NCBI GenBank assembly: GCA_041838515.1
Contig: JBGYPP010000069.1
Location: forward strand, 1 to 11,720
Direction of reading: 5' to 3'
Origin: JBGYPP01 sp041838515
GTDB lineage: Bacteria > Bacillota > Clostridia > Lachnospirales > Lachnospiraceae
Length of the DNA stretch: 11,720 bases
Positions 1 to 6,919 of the stretch are shown piece after piece. Each line of letters starts with the position of its first letter. Positions within the stretch are counted from its first letter, which is position 1. Both the position numbers and the translations under genes were made by a program. The notes under the pieces are model-generated. The model was not told the DNA's origin and did not search any database. It was given only the letters and a program-made list of their open reading frames with translations.

Positions 1-681
1 CATATAATAGGCCGGCTTCCAGCCGGAGTGCATACTGACGCCGGACTCTCTCTGGTGCATCACCGCCGGCACCTCCCGAATGGAAAATCTCAATAAGAGC
101 ATTTGTATCAGCATATTGGCATCGGGATACTTGTCGTCAAAATGCCCCATCTGGGAGTAATAGAGAAAGGCCTTGCGGTTAAGCCCCTGCAAGCCCGTGG
201 TGGGATCGCTGATGCGCTGCCCCCCCAGCAGGCGAACCAAAAAGCGGAACCAGGCCATGGCCAGCCCGCGGGCAACAGACACTTGATAGGGCTTGCTCTC
301 CGGCAGGAATCTGGATCCCAGCACGATATCCGGACAGCGGCCGCTGTGGTCCGGCTCCTTCAAAGCCGCATATATCCTGAGCACATTGCAAATATCATGC
401 TGGCCGTCCGCATCCATCTGTATGACATATTTGTATCCGCGGCGCACGGCATATTTGTATCCCAGCCGTATGGCGCTGCCATATCCTAGATTGAACACAT
501 GGCTGACCATGGACACCCGCTTTTGCTTGACCAGCGCATTGGTATCATCCCTGGAGGCGTCATTGACCACCAGCACATCGGCTATCTGGCCCACCTCCCC
601 CTGCTGCAGCCCCTCCAAAATGGATTGTATGCTCCGGGCTTCGTTATAAGCCGGAATAATGATTAACAAATCTCTGCGCAT
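1..681 (-). CDS. DPM1-like GT2 glycosyltransferase (partial, C-terminus off window)
   Basis: The reading frame opens with ATG at 679-681 and runs 227 codons to the left edge with no stop, so the C-terminus is missing. My own translation shows the GT-A fold signature of family GT2: IIIPAYNE at residues 7-14, VVNDASRDDT at 38-47, and the metal and nucleotide-sugar motif DADGQH at 90-95 (D90 and D92). A GSRFL block, a DPTTGLQGLNRKAF block and a late RESGVSMHS stretch follow. This set is typical of dolichol/polyprenyl-phosphate sugar synthases and related transferases, which move a sugar from a nucleotide donor to a lipid phosphate on the cytoplasmic side. A GGAGGG ribosome binding site lies about ten bases upstream, inside the end of the preceding GT4 gene, and the two genes overlap by 19 bases, implying translational coupling. 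Sugar and acceptor cannot be read from the sequence. Whether it ends as a soluble protein or carries C-terminal membrane helices (GtrB type) cannot be seen. Confidence 0.9.
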   Translation of the reverse strand, partial: MRRDLLIIIPAYNEARSIQSILEGLQQGEVGQIADVLVVNDASRDDTNALVKQKRVSMVSHVFNLGYGSAIRLGYKYAVRRGYKYVIQMDADGQHDICNVLRIYAALKEPDHSGRCPDIVLGSRFLPESKPYQVSVARGLAMAWFRFLVRLLGGQRISDPTTGLQGLNRKAFLYYSQMGHFDDKYPDANMLIQMLLLRFSIREVPAVMHQRESGVSMHSGWKPAYYM

Positions 682-1913
682 TTTTTCACACCCTCCTCTC
701 CCAGAAGCAATGCCCTGGCCTGGGCCGCCGCCGCATAAACCTCCTGCTCTGCCGCCTCCCCCATGCGCCCTCTCTCTCCAGGATGTCGCAAGAGATATAG
801 TATCCCCTCTCCCAGCCCCTGGGCGCTGGCCTCCTGTAATAAGCCGTTGCGCCCATGGGTCAGCTGCTGTCTGTTGCCCGGCCGGTCCGCAGCCACCACC
901 GGCAGCCCCAGGGTCATGGCCTCTTGTATGGCTATGCTGCGTCCCTCAAAACGGGAGGAATTGACAAAAATATCACATTTTCTGTAATAGGGATAGGGGT
1001 TTTCCACGAAACCCAGCAGCAGAAAATCCTTCTCCAACCCTCTTTCCCGGATGCGCCTTTGCAGCTCTGCCCTGGCCTCCCCCTCCCCCAGCACATACCA
1101 GCGCAGGGGGCCTTGCCAGCGCTGCCGCACATAGGCCATGGCCTCTATGGCCAGGTCATATCCCTTGATCTGGCACAATCTGCCCACGGACAGTATCCTG
1201 ATCCCCCGGAAATCCCCATCCGGAAAGGCCGCCGCCTCCAGGGACAGCTGCCGTATGCGGGGCTGGTTGATGGGATTGTCGCAGATGGACAAACGGGAGG
1301 CCAGATGGGGATGCACCTGTAAGAAATGCTCCGCCATCTCCTGGGCAACCACATAAATTCTGTCTATTCTGTCATAAGAGGAGCCGTCCAATGCCGCCGT
1401 GTATCCGGCCTGGTCATAGGCCGTGTGGACAAAGGCCGCCTTCTCTCTGGCGCGGACATAATCCGCCACATAGTACACGGAGCCTCCCTCCAGGTAGGCT
1501 ATGGCCAGATCAAATTCCTCCTCCAGACGGGGTGCGGCATCGGCGTACAGCCTCCATAAGAGCTTGTCCGGCTGTACAGTGCCGGCACGCAGCATATTCC
1601 GGAGATTGACGGCCCAGTATCCCAGCAGACCAAATCCCCGGCCACGCCGCCAAAATGCCCTCCAGGCCCCCTTTGCCAAATGCCATTTGCCGGCTCTGGT
1701 AAATACGGATACGGGAGTGTACACTGTGTTCCTCAGTCGGACATAGGGCGGCAGCTCCCGGACCAATTCCCCCTGGCCTGTGAGCACCAGCAGATGTATG
1801 TCCACCGCCCGGCCCTCCATGGAGAGCAGAAGTTCCCTCAAAGACATCTCCGCCCCGCCGCCGCCCAGGGTATTGATCACAAATAATACTTTTTTTTTCT
1901 TCTCCTGCGCCAC
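663..1913 (-). CDS. GT4 family glycosyltransferase
   Basis: A 416-residue protein of the GT-B fold. The N-terminal domain starts VLFVINTLGGGGAEMSL (residues 9-25), the glycine-rich acceptor-side loop seen in family GT4. The C-terminal donor domain has LSVGRLCQIKGYDLA (241-255, with K250) and the EX7E motif with E323 and E331 in FEGRSIAIQEA. It should be a retaining, cytoplasmic transferase using a nucleotide-sugar donor. The length is usual for the family. It is clearly distinct from PelF, which lies upstream in the same operon, so the operon has two GT4 enzymes. The start is GTG at 1911-1913, two bases after the stop of the small membrane protein gene, with an AGGGA site at 1920-1924. No ATG occurs until codon 23, past the conserved first strand, so GTG is preferred. 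Codons 5-8 contain a run of nine A, a possible slippage site. Donor, acceptor and linkage are unknown. Confidence 0.9.
   Translation of the reverse strand: MAQEKKKKVLFVINTLGGGGAEMSLRELLLSMEGRAVDIHLLVLTGQGELVRELPPYVRLRNTVYTPVSVFTRAGKWHLAKGAWRAFWRRGRGFGLLGYWAVNLRNMLRAGTVQPDKLLWRLYADAAPRLEEEFDLAIAYLEGGSVYYVADYVRAREKAAFVHTAYDQAGYTAALDGSSYDRIDRIYVVAQEMAEHFLQVHPHLASRLSICDNPINQPRIRQLSLEAAAFPDGDFRGIRILSVGRLCQIKGYDLAIEAMAYVRQRWQGPLRWYVLGEGEARAELQRRIRERGLEKDFLLLGFVENPYPYYRKCDIFVNSSRFEGRSIAIQEAMTLGLPVVAADRPGNRQQLTHGRNGLLQEASAQGLGEGILYLLRHPGERGRMGEAAEQEVYAAAAQARALLLGEEGVKKCAEIC
1890..1898 (-). repeat. Nine-base poly-A run in the start of the GT4 gene
   Basis: The coding strand has nine consecutive A residues (AAG AAA AAA AAA, codons 5-8), the longest homopolymer I noticed in a coding start here. 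A one-base change would shift the frame of the whole GT4 gene. Confidence 0.85.
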
Positions 1914-1915
1914 GG

Positions 1916-2245
1916 CTATTCCCTATTCTTGTCCAGAATCTTGAGCAGCTGCTCATTCTCCTGATTGAGCAGGGACACCTGCATGGCTAGCTCCCGGGTC
2001 TTTTCCAGCAGCGAGGACAGCAGTACGCCGGCCACGAACAAACCCACTATGACCACAGACAGGAGCAGATACAAGACCCACAGGCCCTCCAGCCCTCCCT
2101 CCAGCTGCCAGCCCGCCAGACCCAGGACCAGACCCAGAATCATCCAAAAAACGCCCAGGGGCGCATACATCCTGCGAAGCAGGGTGGAAACAAAACCGGC
2201 CAAAAGCAGAAACACCCCCATAGCCATCATCGCCCATTGCATCAT
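1916..2245 (-). CDS. Small DUF2304-like membrane protein
   Basis: A 109-residue protein with three predicted membrane helices (about residues 4-23, 30-46 and 55-77) and a charged C-terminal tail (79-107) rich in L, E, Q and N that should form a coiled coil. This layout, with RR after the first helix and a leucine-heptad tail, matches the DUF2304 family, small proteins commonly found beside GT2 glycosyltransferases of the DPM1 type. Such a GT2 gene lies two genes downstream. The function is not established; partner or regulator of a lipid-linked sugar transferase, or a flippase-like subunit, are possibilities. The frame is open to an ATG at 2299, which would give 127 residues, but that start lies within pelG and lacks a good ribosome binding site. 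The ATG at 2243-2245 has AAAGGA seven bases upstream and starts four bases after the pelG stop, so I prefer it. Family assignment is by pattern only. Confidence 0.75.
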   Translation of the reverse strand: MMQWAMMAMGVFLLLAGFVSTLLRRMYAPLGVFWMILGLVLGLAGWQLEGGLEGLWVLYLLLSVVIVGLFVAGVLLSSLLEKTRELAMQVSLLNQENEQLLKILDKNRE

Positions 2246-2258
2246 ATGATCATCCTTT
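2246..2258 (-). promoter_or_regulatory. Ribosome binding site of the DUF2304-like gene
   Basis: AAAGGA at 2253-2258 on the minus strand is seven bases before the ATG at 2243-2245 and abuts the pelG stop codon at 2250-2252. It supports the 109-residue form over the longer frame that begins inside pelG. Confidence 0.7.
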
Positions 2259-3689
2259 CCCATAAACCTTGTCCGCCGGCCTAGAACCCTTGCCCGCATC
2301 CAACAAATGCCCCCGGCAAAAGATATGCCTGTCCAAATTCCTCTCCAGCCAGTGCAGCCTGTAATACACCACCATCCATCCCAGCAGCGCTCCTAGAAAG
2401 AACCCCAGTCCATACCATATGGGGGATAGGGAGAATAAACGCAGGGATATGACCCAGGCCGCCAGGCAGAAGAGCATAGAGGAGGACACTGCCCCGAAGA
2501 GATCGTGGAAATAGTACAGGAAAATCAAGCCGGCATACATTAGAAACAGTATAAAATATCCTGCCGCCAGACAGGGATAGATCTGCATGACCAAGCCGGA
2601 AAAACCCAGCCTCGGCAGAAAAATGGAAAAGAGCAAAAACAGCACCACAGAGATGATAAACTGCACCCGGGTCAGATTCATCAGCTCGGCCCGCAGCTGA
2701 CGGAACATCCTCTCCTTGGCCCTCTGTATAACCGCTAGAGTGCCGCCTATCACCGCCTCCGAATACTCCTTGTACCGCGGATGAAAGTGCATTTCCACAC
2801 TGCTGATAAAGATGACGGAGGAGGTGATATTGGTCAGCAGGGCCAAAAAAGTGGCCAGGTCATAGGGCGGGGAGCTGATAAACACGTGGGCCACACGCAA
2901 TTGCAGTTCCGAATTCCAATAGACAAAATTATGTACATACAGGCCCAACACATAGAAAAAATTGCTGACGGCCAAAAACCAGTATTGCCGAAAATAGCCC
3001 AATACCCGCCCGTAACGCCGGCTGTTCTCACGGAAATAGCTGCGTATCTGGGCCATCTCCAGACAACCTATGACAAACAGCCCCAGAACCAGGGAAATCA
3101 GCATGGCCCAGACTGTTTCCACCTTGCATAAGAGGCCCAGAACCAGGGAAGTGAGCAGGGCCACTGCCATGCCTATGGCATAATACCGGGTAATCTTGCT
3201 GTAATCCTTGCATATCAACAAATATATCATGGAATACAGTATAAAAACCAGGGCAAAATACCCCAGCAGGGAGAGAAATACAAACATAGGTTCTACCCCT
3301 CCCAGGCTGTACTCCCTCCAGGCAAAGGGCAGGCCCAGGGCTGCCGCCGGCACCAGATTCAGAGCCAGCCCGGTGTAAAAGCAGGGCAGTATGTCATCAT
3401 ACCTTTCCTCGAATATGACATCTGACATAAAGCGGGATAACACCGGATTGAAGGGTGATACGGTCAGCAGGGAAAAAACAAAAATATACAAAACCGTAGA
3501 CGAAAACAGCTCCCTGCGGGCATACTCCACCCGGTCATATCCCAGAAAAAAGCTCATAGTCCACACGGCCAAAATAATCAGCAGCATAGGCGCCACAGTG
3601 ACCACTGTGCTGTAGATAATGCCGGTAAATATGGCCAGTAGGGTCCTTTTTTTATAAATCTGGGTCAAGGTAATGCCTATCCCCGCCAT
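2250..3689 (-). CDS. pelG: Pel exopolysaccharide transporter-like membrane protein PelG
   Basis: A 479-residue protein with about twelve hydrophobic helices spread over its whole length, of usual size for PelG (about 450-480). It belongs to the MOP-flippase-like family in which PelG sits. The N-terminus MAGIGITLTQIYKK and the block YVHNFVYWNS (251-260), followed by a soluble stretch with IFISSVEMHFHPRYKEYSEA at 293-312, read as PelG. The tail HIFCRG (455-460) after the last helix also looks PelG-like. PelG works in the cytoplasmic membrane with PelD, PelE and PelF in the synthase complex, and is thought to carry the nascent chain outward. The gene follows pelF after 14 bases that contain a GGGAGG site four bases before the ATG at 3687-3689. 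Two helices near residues 181-206 carry a repeated SLVLGL motif encoded by a 15-base direct repeat. Confidence is high because pelF is adjacent. Confidence 0.93.
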   Translation of the reverse strand: MAGIGITLTQIYKKRTLLAIFTGIIYSTVVTVAPMLLIILAVWTMSFFLGYDRVEYARRELFSSTVLYIFVFSLLTVSPFNPVLSRFMSDVIFEERYDDILPCFYTGLALNLVPAAALGLPFAWREYSLGGVEPMFVFLSLLGYFALVFILYSMIYLLICKDYSKITRYYAIGMAVALLTSLVLGLLCKVETVWAMLISLVLGLFVIGCLEMAQIRSYFRENSRRYGRVLGYFRQYWFLAVSNFFYVLGLYVHNFVYWNSELQLRVAHVFISSPPYDLATFLALLTNITSSVIFISSVEMHFHPRYKEYSEAVIGGTLAVIQRAKERMFRQLRAELMNLTRVQFIISVVLFLLFSIFLPRLGFSGLVMQIYPCLAAGYFILFLMYAGLIFLYYFHDLFGAVSSSMLFCLAAWVISLRLFSLSPIWYGLGFFLGALLGWMVVYYRLHWLERNLDRHIFCRGHLLDAGKGSRPADKVYGKG

Positions 3690-3703
3690 GCAGCCTCCCT
3701 TCC

Positions 3704-5119
3704 TCAGGCCAGTTCGCCATACAATTCCGCATATGTGGCCCGCATATCCTCCACCTTATACTTTTGCATCACCCTCCGGTATCCTATCTCCCCCATGGCC
3801 AGGCGCTGCTTCTCCTCCCTGGCCATACGCACCATGGCCTGGGAAATCTCTTCTATGTGCATAATATGGGTGATAATCCCCGCCTCTCCCAGACCGTCAT
3901 CCTCTCCGTAAATCAGCCCCCGGCAATTGCCCACATCCGTGGCAATGGCAGGCTTTTTCGCAGCAAATCCCTCCAGGATGGTCAGCGGCTGGCCCTCACT
4001 GATGCTGGTGAGTATCAGGCAGTCCATACGGCCCAGGTACTGCCGCACGTCCACATGTCCGGTAAAGAACACATCCTGTATGCGCATATCCTCCACCATC
4101 TGGAAACATTCCCTCGCATACTTCTCATCCTCTTCCCAGGGCCCCATAATCCAGAGCCGGAGCCTTGGCTCCTCTCTCTTGGCATAATAAAAGGCGTTGA
4201 TCATGGTTTTCACATCCTTGATAGGCGTTATTCGCAGCACAGCGCCCAGATTTACATAGGCCTCATCCCCCGGCTCCTTGCCGGGCAAATCCGTAAAGCT
4301 CTCCACGCTGATGCCGTTGGGCGTAACCCGCATTTTGCCAGGGGGGCAGCCCAGATCCCTCTGCAGGCTCATGGCCTGGCGGTACAGGCTGGTGACTATG
4401 GAGGCCTCCCGATAGGTGAGCAAGGAGAGCTTTTTGAACTGCTCTATCCATATATCCTTATAAATGCCTTTGACCCACTTGGCCTTGATCAGCTCTTCTT
4501 CCCTCTCACGGGTATAAATGCCATGTTCTGAGAGCAGCAGCTCCCCCTTGTGCTGCTTTTTGCCCATAACGCCCAGTATGCCGGCATAGCCCGTGGCCAC
4601 GCAGTGATACACATCAGCCTTAGGCACCTTGTACTGCATCACAAAGAACAGGGGCAGGTACAGAGAACGCATGGTCCAGAGAAAGTCGGAAAATACCTCA
4701 TCCGGATACCTTTTTTTGTAACAGTATTTGGCCGCCTCCAAAAAATCCTCGCCCATCAAAAAATCGTCCAGAGATACCTGCCTTTGCAGCATAGACAGCA
4801 GCCTGTCCCATTGGGGCTGCTCATTGGCCAAAAGCCCCCGCAGAGCCAGCGCATCCTCTTTGGAAAGGCGCTGCCGCCGGTGCCTCTCCCCCTCCCGGCG
4901 GGGCCAGTGCCAATCCCGGTCATTGAGATAGACCTCATAGACTGCGGACACATTATCCGGCAGGGTATAGGCGAATTTGCCCCGGGCGGAGCGGTCAGCC
5001 ACCAGCGCCAGCAGGAGAAACTCATGTTGGGGCAGGGAGAGGATCAGGCTGTGTATCCAACTGGACACGCCTCCCACCACATAGGGGTAACACCCCTCCG
5101 CAATCAGACAAATCTTCAT
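3704..5119 (-). CDS. pelF: PelF, cytoplasmic GT4 glycosyltransferase (Pel polymerase)
   Basis: A 471-residue protein, usual length for PelF. The start is typical: MKICLIAEGCYPYVVGGVSSW, then the DUF3492-type N-terminal GT-B domain, with SEHGIYTRERE at about 197-207. The C-terminal donor domain holds the EX7E motif with E375 and E383 (SEGQPLTILEGF) and a following ATDVGNCRGLI loop. In characterised Pel systems PelF uses UDP-N-acetyl-hexosamine donors to build the cationic amino-sugar polymer and is switched on through PelD. The frame is open to a GTG at 5129-5131 that would overlap the preceding gene by four bases, but that GTG has no ribosome binding site. The ATG at 5117-5119 has GAGGTG just upstream and gives the canonical N-terminus, so I use it. 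The eight-base gap to the preceding gene and the 14-base gap to pelG place it firmly in the operon. Confidence 0.95.
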   Translation of the reverse strand: MKICLIAEGCYPYVVGGVSSWIHSLILSLPQHEFLLLALVADRSARGKFAYTLPDNVSAVYEVYLNDRDWHWPRREGERHRRQRLSKEDALALRGLLANEQPQWDRLLSMLQRQVSLDDFLMGEDFLEAAKYCYKKRYPDEVFSDFLWTMRSLYLPLFFVMQYKVPKADVYHCVATGYAGILGVMGKKQHKGELLLSEHGIYTREREEELIKAKWVKGIYKDIWIEQFKKLSLLTYREASIVTSLYRQAMSLQRDLGCPPGKMRVTPNGISVESFTDLPGKEPGDEAYVNLGAVLRITPIKDVKTMINAFYYAKREEPRLRLWIMGPWEEDEKYARECFQMVEDMRIQDVFFTGHVDVRQYLGRMDCLILTSISEGQPLTILEGFAAKKPAIATDVGNCRGLIYGEDDGLGEAGIITHIMHIEEISQAMVRMAREEKQRLAMGEIGYRRVMQKYKVEDMRATYAELYGELA

Positions 5120-5130
5120 ATCCCACCTCA
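5120..5130 (-). promoter_or_regulatory. Ribosome binding site of pelF
   Basis: On the minus strand the bases before the ATG at 5117-5119 read tgaggtgggat. GAGGTG pairs perfectly with the 16S anti-Shine-Dalgarno end. The competing GTG start at 5129-5131 lies inside this site and has none of its own, so the site decides in favour of the ATG. The TGA of the preceding gene is at 5128-5130. Confidence 0.75.
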
Positions 5131-6906
5131 CTCTATGGAAGCCGCCTCCCGGCTGCGCAGGCTGATCTGCACCTCAGTTCCCTGCAACGCCAAGAGATAC
5201 ACCCCGTCCTCCACCCTTTTCCAGACTGCGCCCTCCACAGAAGTCAGGCTCTCACCCTCCTGCAGCCGCAGCAGATAATACGCCCGGCCTGTGGAGGATT
5301 CCAGGCGGATGGTGTCGCCCTCCCGGCGGCTCTGCCCCCTCTCCATAGAGAAAATGCGTATCCTATCCCCACATTGGGAAAGGGTGATCTTGTCAAAGGC
5401 GCCAAAGGGCCGCCAATAGGTACGTATGCTGGAGGATAGCTGCTTATACAAGCTCTGCCATTGGCTGCCCTCCCCTTTGGGATAGAGCAATTCCTCCATA
5501 TCCTGAAACAAAACGGCCAATCCCAGGGCGGTCATGATGGATTTTTTGCGCAAATCCTCAGAAAAGCTCTGACCGGAGGCATAGTGACTGGCACGAAGCC
5601 ATAGCTCCCCCCCCTGCCCCAGCTGAAACAAATCCTCTCCGGAGGCCGGCGGCTTTAGCAGTATGCCATATCCCTCTCCAGCCATGTCGGCGAAATCCGC
5701 CTGCCCCACATAAGCAACCTGAAAATGGTACTCCGGCATATGCTCCTCAAGAAAGGCCCGGGCCTTCTGCCTCTGGGCCTCCCCGTCTATCCCAGCCTCT
5801 GTCCAGAGGGATACGCCCGCCTCCGCGCCCACCTCCCGCAGCATCTTCATAAAATAGATCAAAAACTGCCCATCCGGCTCCGCCCATTCCCTAATGCCGG
5901 GCCGGAGCATCAAGGTCAGCGCATGGCCCGAGTTGGAGGCTGAGGCCACCAAACCGGGCCAGACCACATCCCTCAGCACGGCCTTAGACCCCCTGGCATA
6001 AATGCGCTCCATCTCTTCGAGATTTTCCTGGGCAAAGCTGGGAAAATTGGCCAGAGCCAGGCTCTGGGCATTGACTATGGGATAGAGCTGGTAGTCTGAT
6101 CCGGCCCATTCCATGGCGCTCAACATACCCAGGCCGCCAAAATCCTCTAAATATCCGCCATTGAGGACAAATACCCCCTGGGGGTATTGCATATTTTGCC
6201 ACAGCAGGGGCGGCGCATCCCTGCCGGCCATGCTGCCGTCAGCCATCCTCTGGGCGGCTAGGGGCACAGGCGTATCCTTGGGCAAAATGCCGGACATATA
6301 GGTCTTGGTATTGGCAGACAGAAGAAACCAGTCCGCTGTCAAATCCATATCCTGCCTCTTTGCATCCTCCGGCTGCAGCACCTGGTACAGGGCCTCGCCC
6401 CCCAGCAAAAATCCAGGGTAGAGGTGTATGCCCTCCAGCGCCTTTTCCTCCTCCGCCAAGGCCCTCACGCCCATCAAAGCCCGGGCCTCCTCTGACAGGG
6501 AGGAGAAATCCCAATCCCCTCCGTGTATGACCAGGATCACGCCAGCCTTGGCCCATTGGGTCAATATATCCACGGCCTCTCCTTGGACATAGGCCCCATC
6601 CACCACAGCCCAGCGCGGAGGGCGGGCCGCCAGTGCAGACAGGCCCTCCCGGCCATATTGCTGTATGTCCCATTGCCTGTATCCGCACCACTGCCGCAAA
6701 ATGCCAAATACCGAGGCGTACTGACCAAAATATGCCATATCGCCCGCAGCAGCCGTCTGAGGCTCCTTATAAACCAAATCCTCCTGTACAAAACTGTTTC
6801 GGTTGTAATCCGACCACAGCATCTTGGCCGACCCGGAAAACATAAACAGGAAAAAAACGGTGAAGATAATCATCAAAATGGTAATAAATGTTCTGCCGTT
6901 AATCAA
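5128..6906 (-). CDS. DUF2194-like membrane-anchored extracytoplasmic protein (PelA-position gene)
   Basis: A 592-residue protein with one N-terminal membrane helix (about residues 7-25) after a short basic start; the rest should lie outside the membrane. Residues 60-175 look like an alpha/beta domain of the GATase/ThuA kind (WAVVDG at 99-104, VILVIHGGDWDF at 123-134). A second alpha/beta region follows from about 270 to 475, and the C-terminus (505-585) looks like a beta-rich domain. Length, layout and position just before pelF agree with DUF2194 proteins of clostridial Pel clusters, where Bacillus has the deacetylase PelA. That match is from memory of the family, not a search. I find no H-x3-[S/T]-x2-H motif of CE4 deacetylases and no convincing catalytic TFDD, so activity is unproven. 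It starts at a TTG (6904-6906) with GGAGG eight bases upstream, three bases after the previous stop. The first downstream ATG, at codon 12, would cut into the anchor. Confidence 0.75.
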   Translation of the reverse strand: MINGRTFITILMIIFTVFFLFMFSGSAKMLWSDYNRNSFVQEDLVYKEPQTAAAGDMAYFGQYASVFGILRQWCGYRQWDIQQYGREGLSALAARPPRWAVVDGAYVQGEAVDILTQWAKAGVILVIHGGDWDFSSLSEEARALMGVRALAEEEKALEGIHLYPGFLLGGEALYQVLQPEDAKRQDMDLTADWFLLSANTKTYMSGILPKDTPVPLAAQRMADGSMAGRDAPPLLWQNMQYPQGVFVLNGGYLEDFGGLGMLSAMEWAGSDYQLYPIVNAQSLALANFPSFAQENLEEMERIYARGSKAVLRDVVWPGLVASASNSGHALTLMLRPGIREWAEPDGQFLIYFMKMLREVGAEAGVSLWTEAGIDGEAQRQKARAFLEEHMPEYHFQVAYVGQADFADMAGEGYGILLKPPASGEDLFQLGQGGELWLRASHYASGQSFSEDLRKKSIMTALGLAVLFQDMEELLYPKGEGSQWQSLYKQLSSSIRTYWRPFGAFDKITLSQCGDRIRIFSMERGQSRREGDTIRLESSTGRAYYLLRLQEGESLTSVEGAVWKRVEDGVYLLALQGTEVQISLRSREAASIE

Positions 6907-6919
6907 TTATCAATCCTCC
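6907..6919 (-). promoter_or_regulatory. Ribosome binding site for the TTG-started DUF2194-like gene
   Basis: GGAGG at 6915-6919 on the minus strand is followed by eight bases and then TTG at 6904-6906. The site lies inside the last codons of the 797-residue protein gene (stop at 6910-6912), so translation of the two is probably coupled. Confidence 0.75.

Noticed and set aside
2246..2299. Longer form of the DUF2304-like protein starting inside pelG
   Set aside because: The extra residues are charged and precede the first helix, the start lacks a ribosome binding site, and an AAAGGA site stands before the later ATG.
3082..3150. A 15-base direct repeat (cccagaaccagggaa at 3082-3096 and 3136-3150)
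   Set aside because: Both copies encode the same SLVLGL helix motif in PelG in the same frame, so it is explained by similar membrane helices and codon choice, not by a mobile or recombination element.
5117..5131. GTG start of pelF four codons upstream of the ATG
   Set aside because: It has no ribosome binding site of its own and lies inside the site that serves the ATG; the ATG gives the usual PelF N-terminus.
3764..5278. Plus-strand open frames of 255 and 242 codons
   Set aside because: Both are antisense to pelF, which has clear GT4 motifs. They show no recognisable domain.
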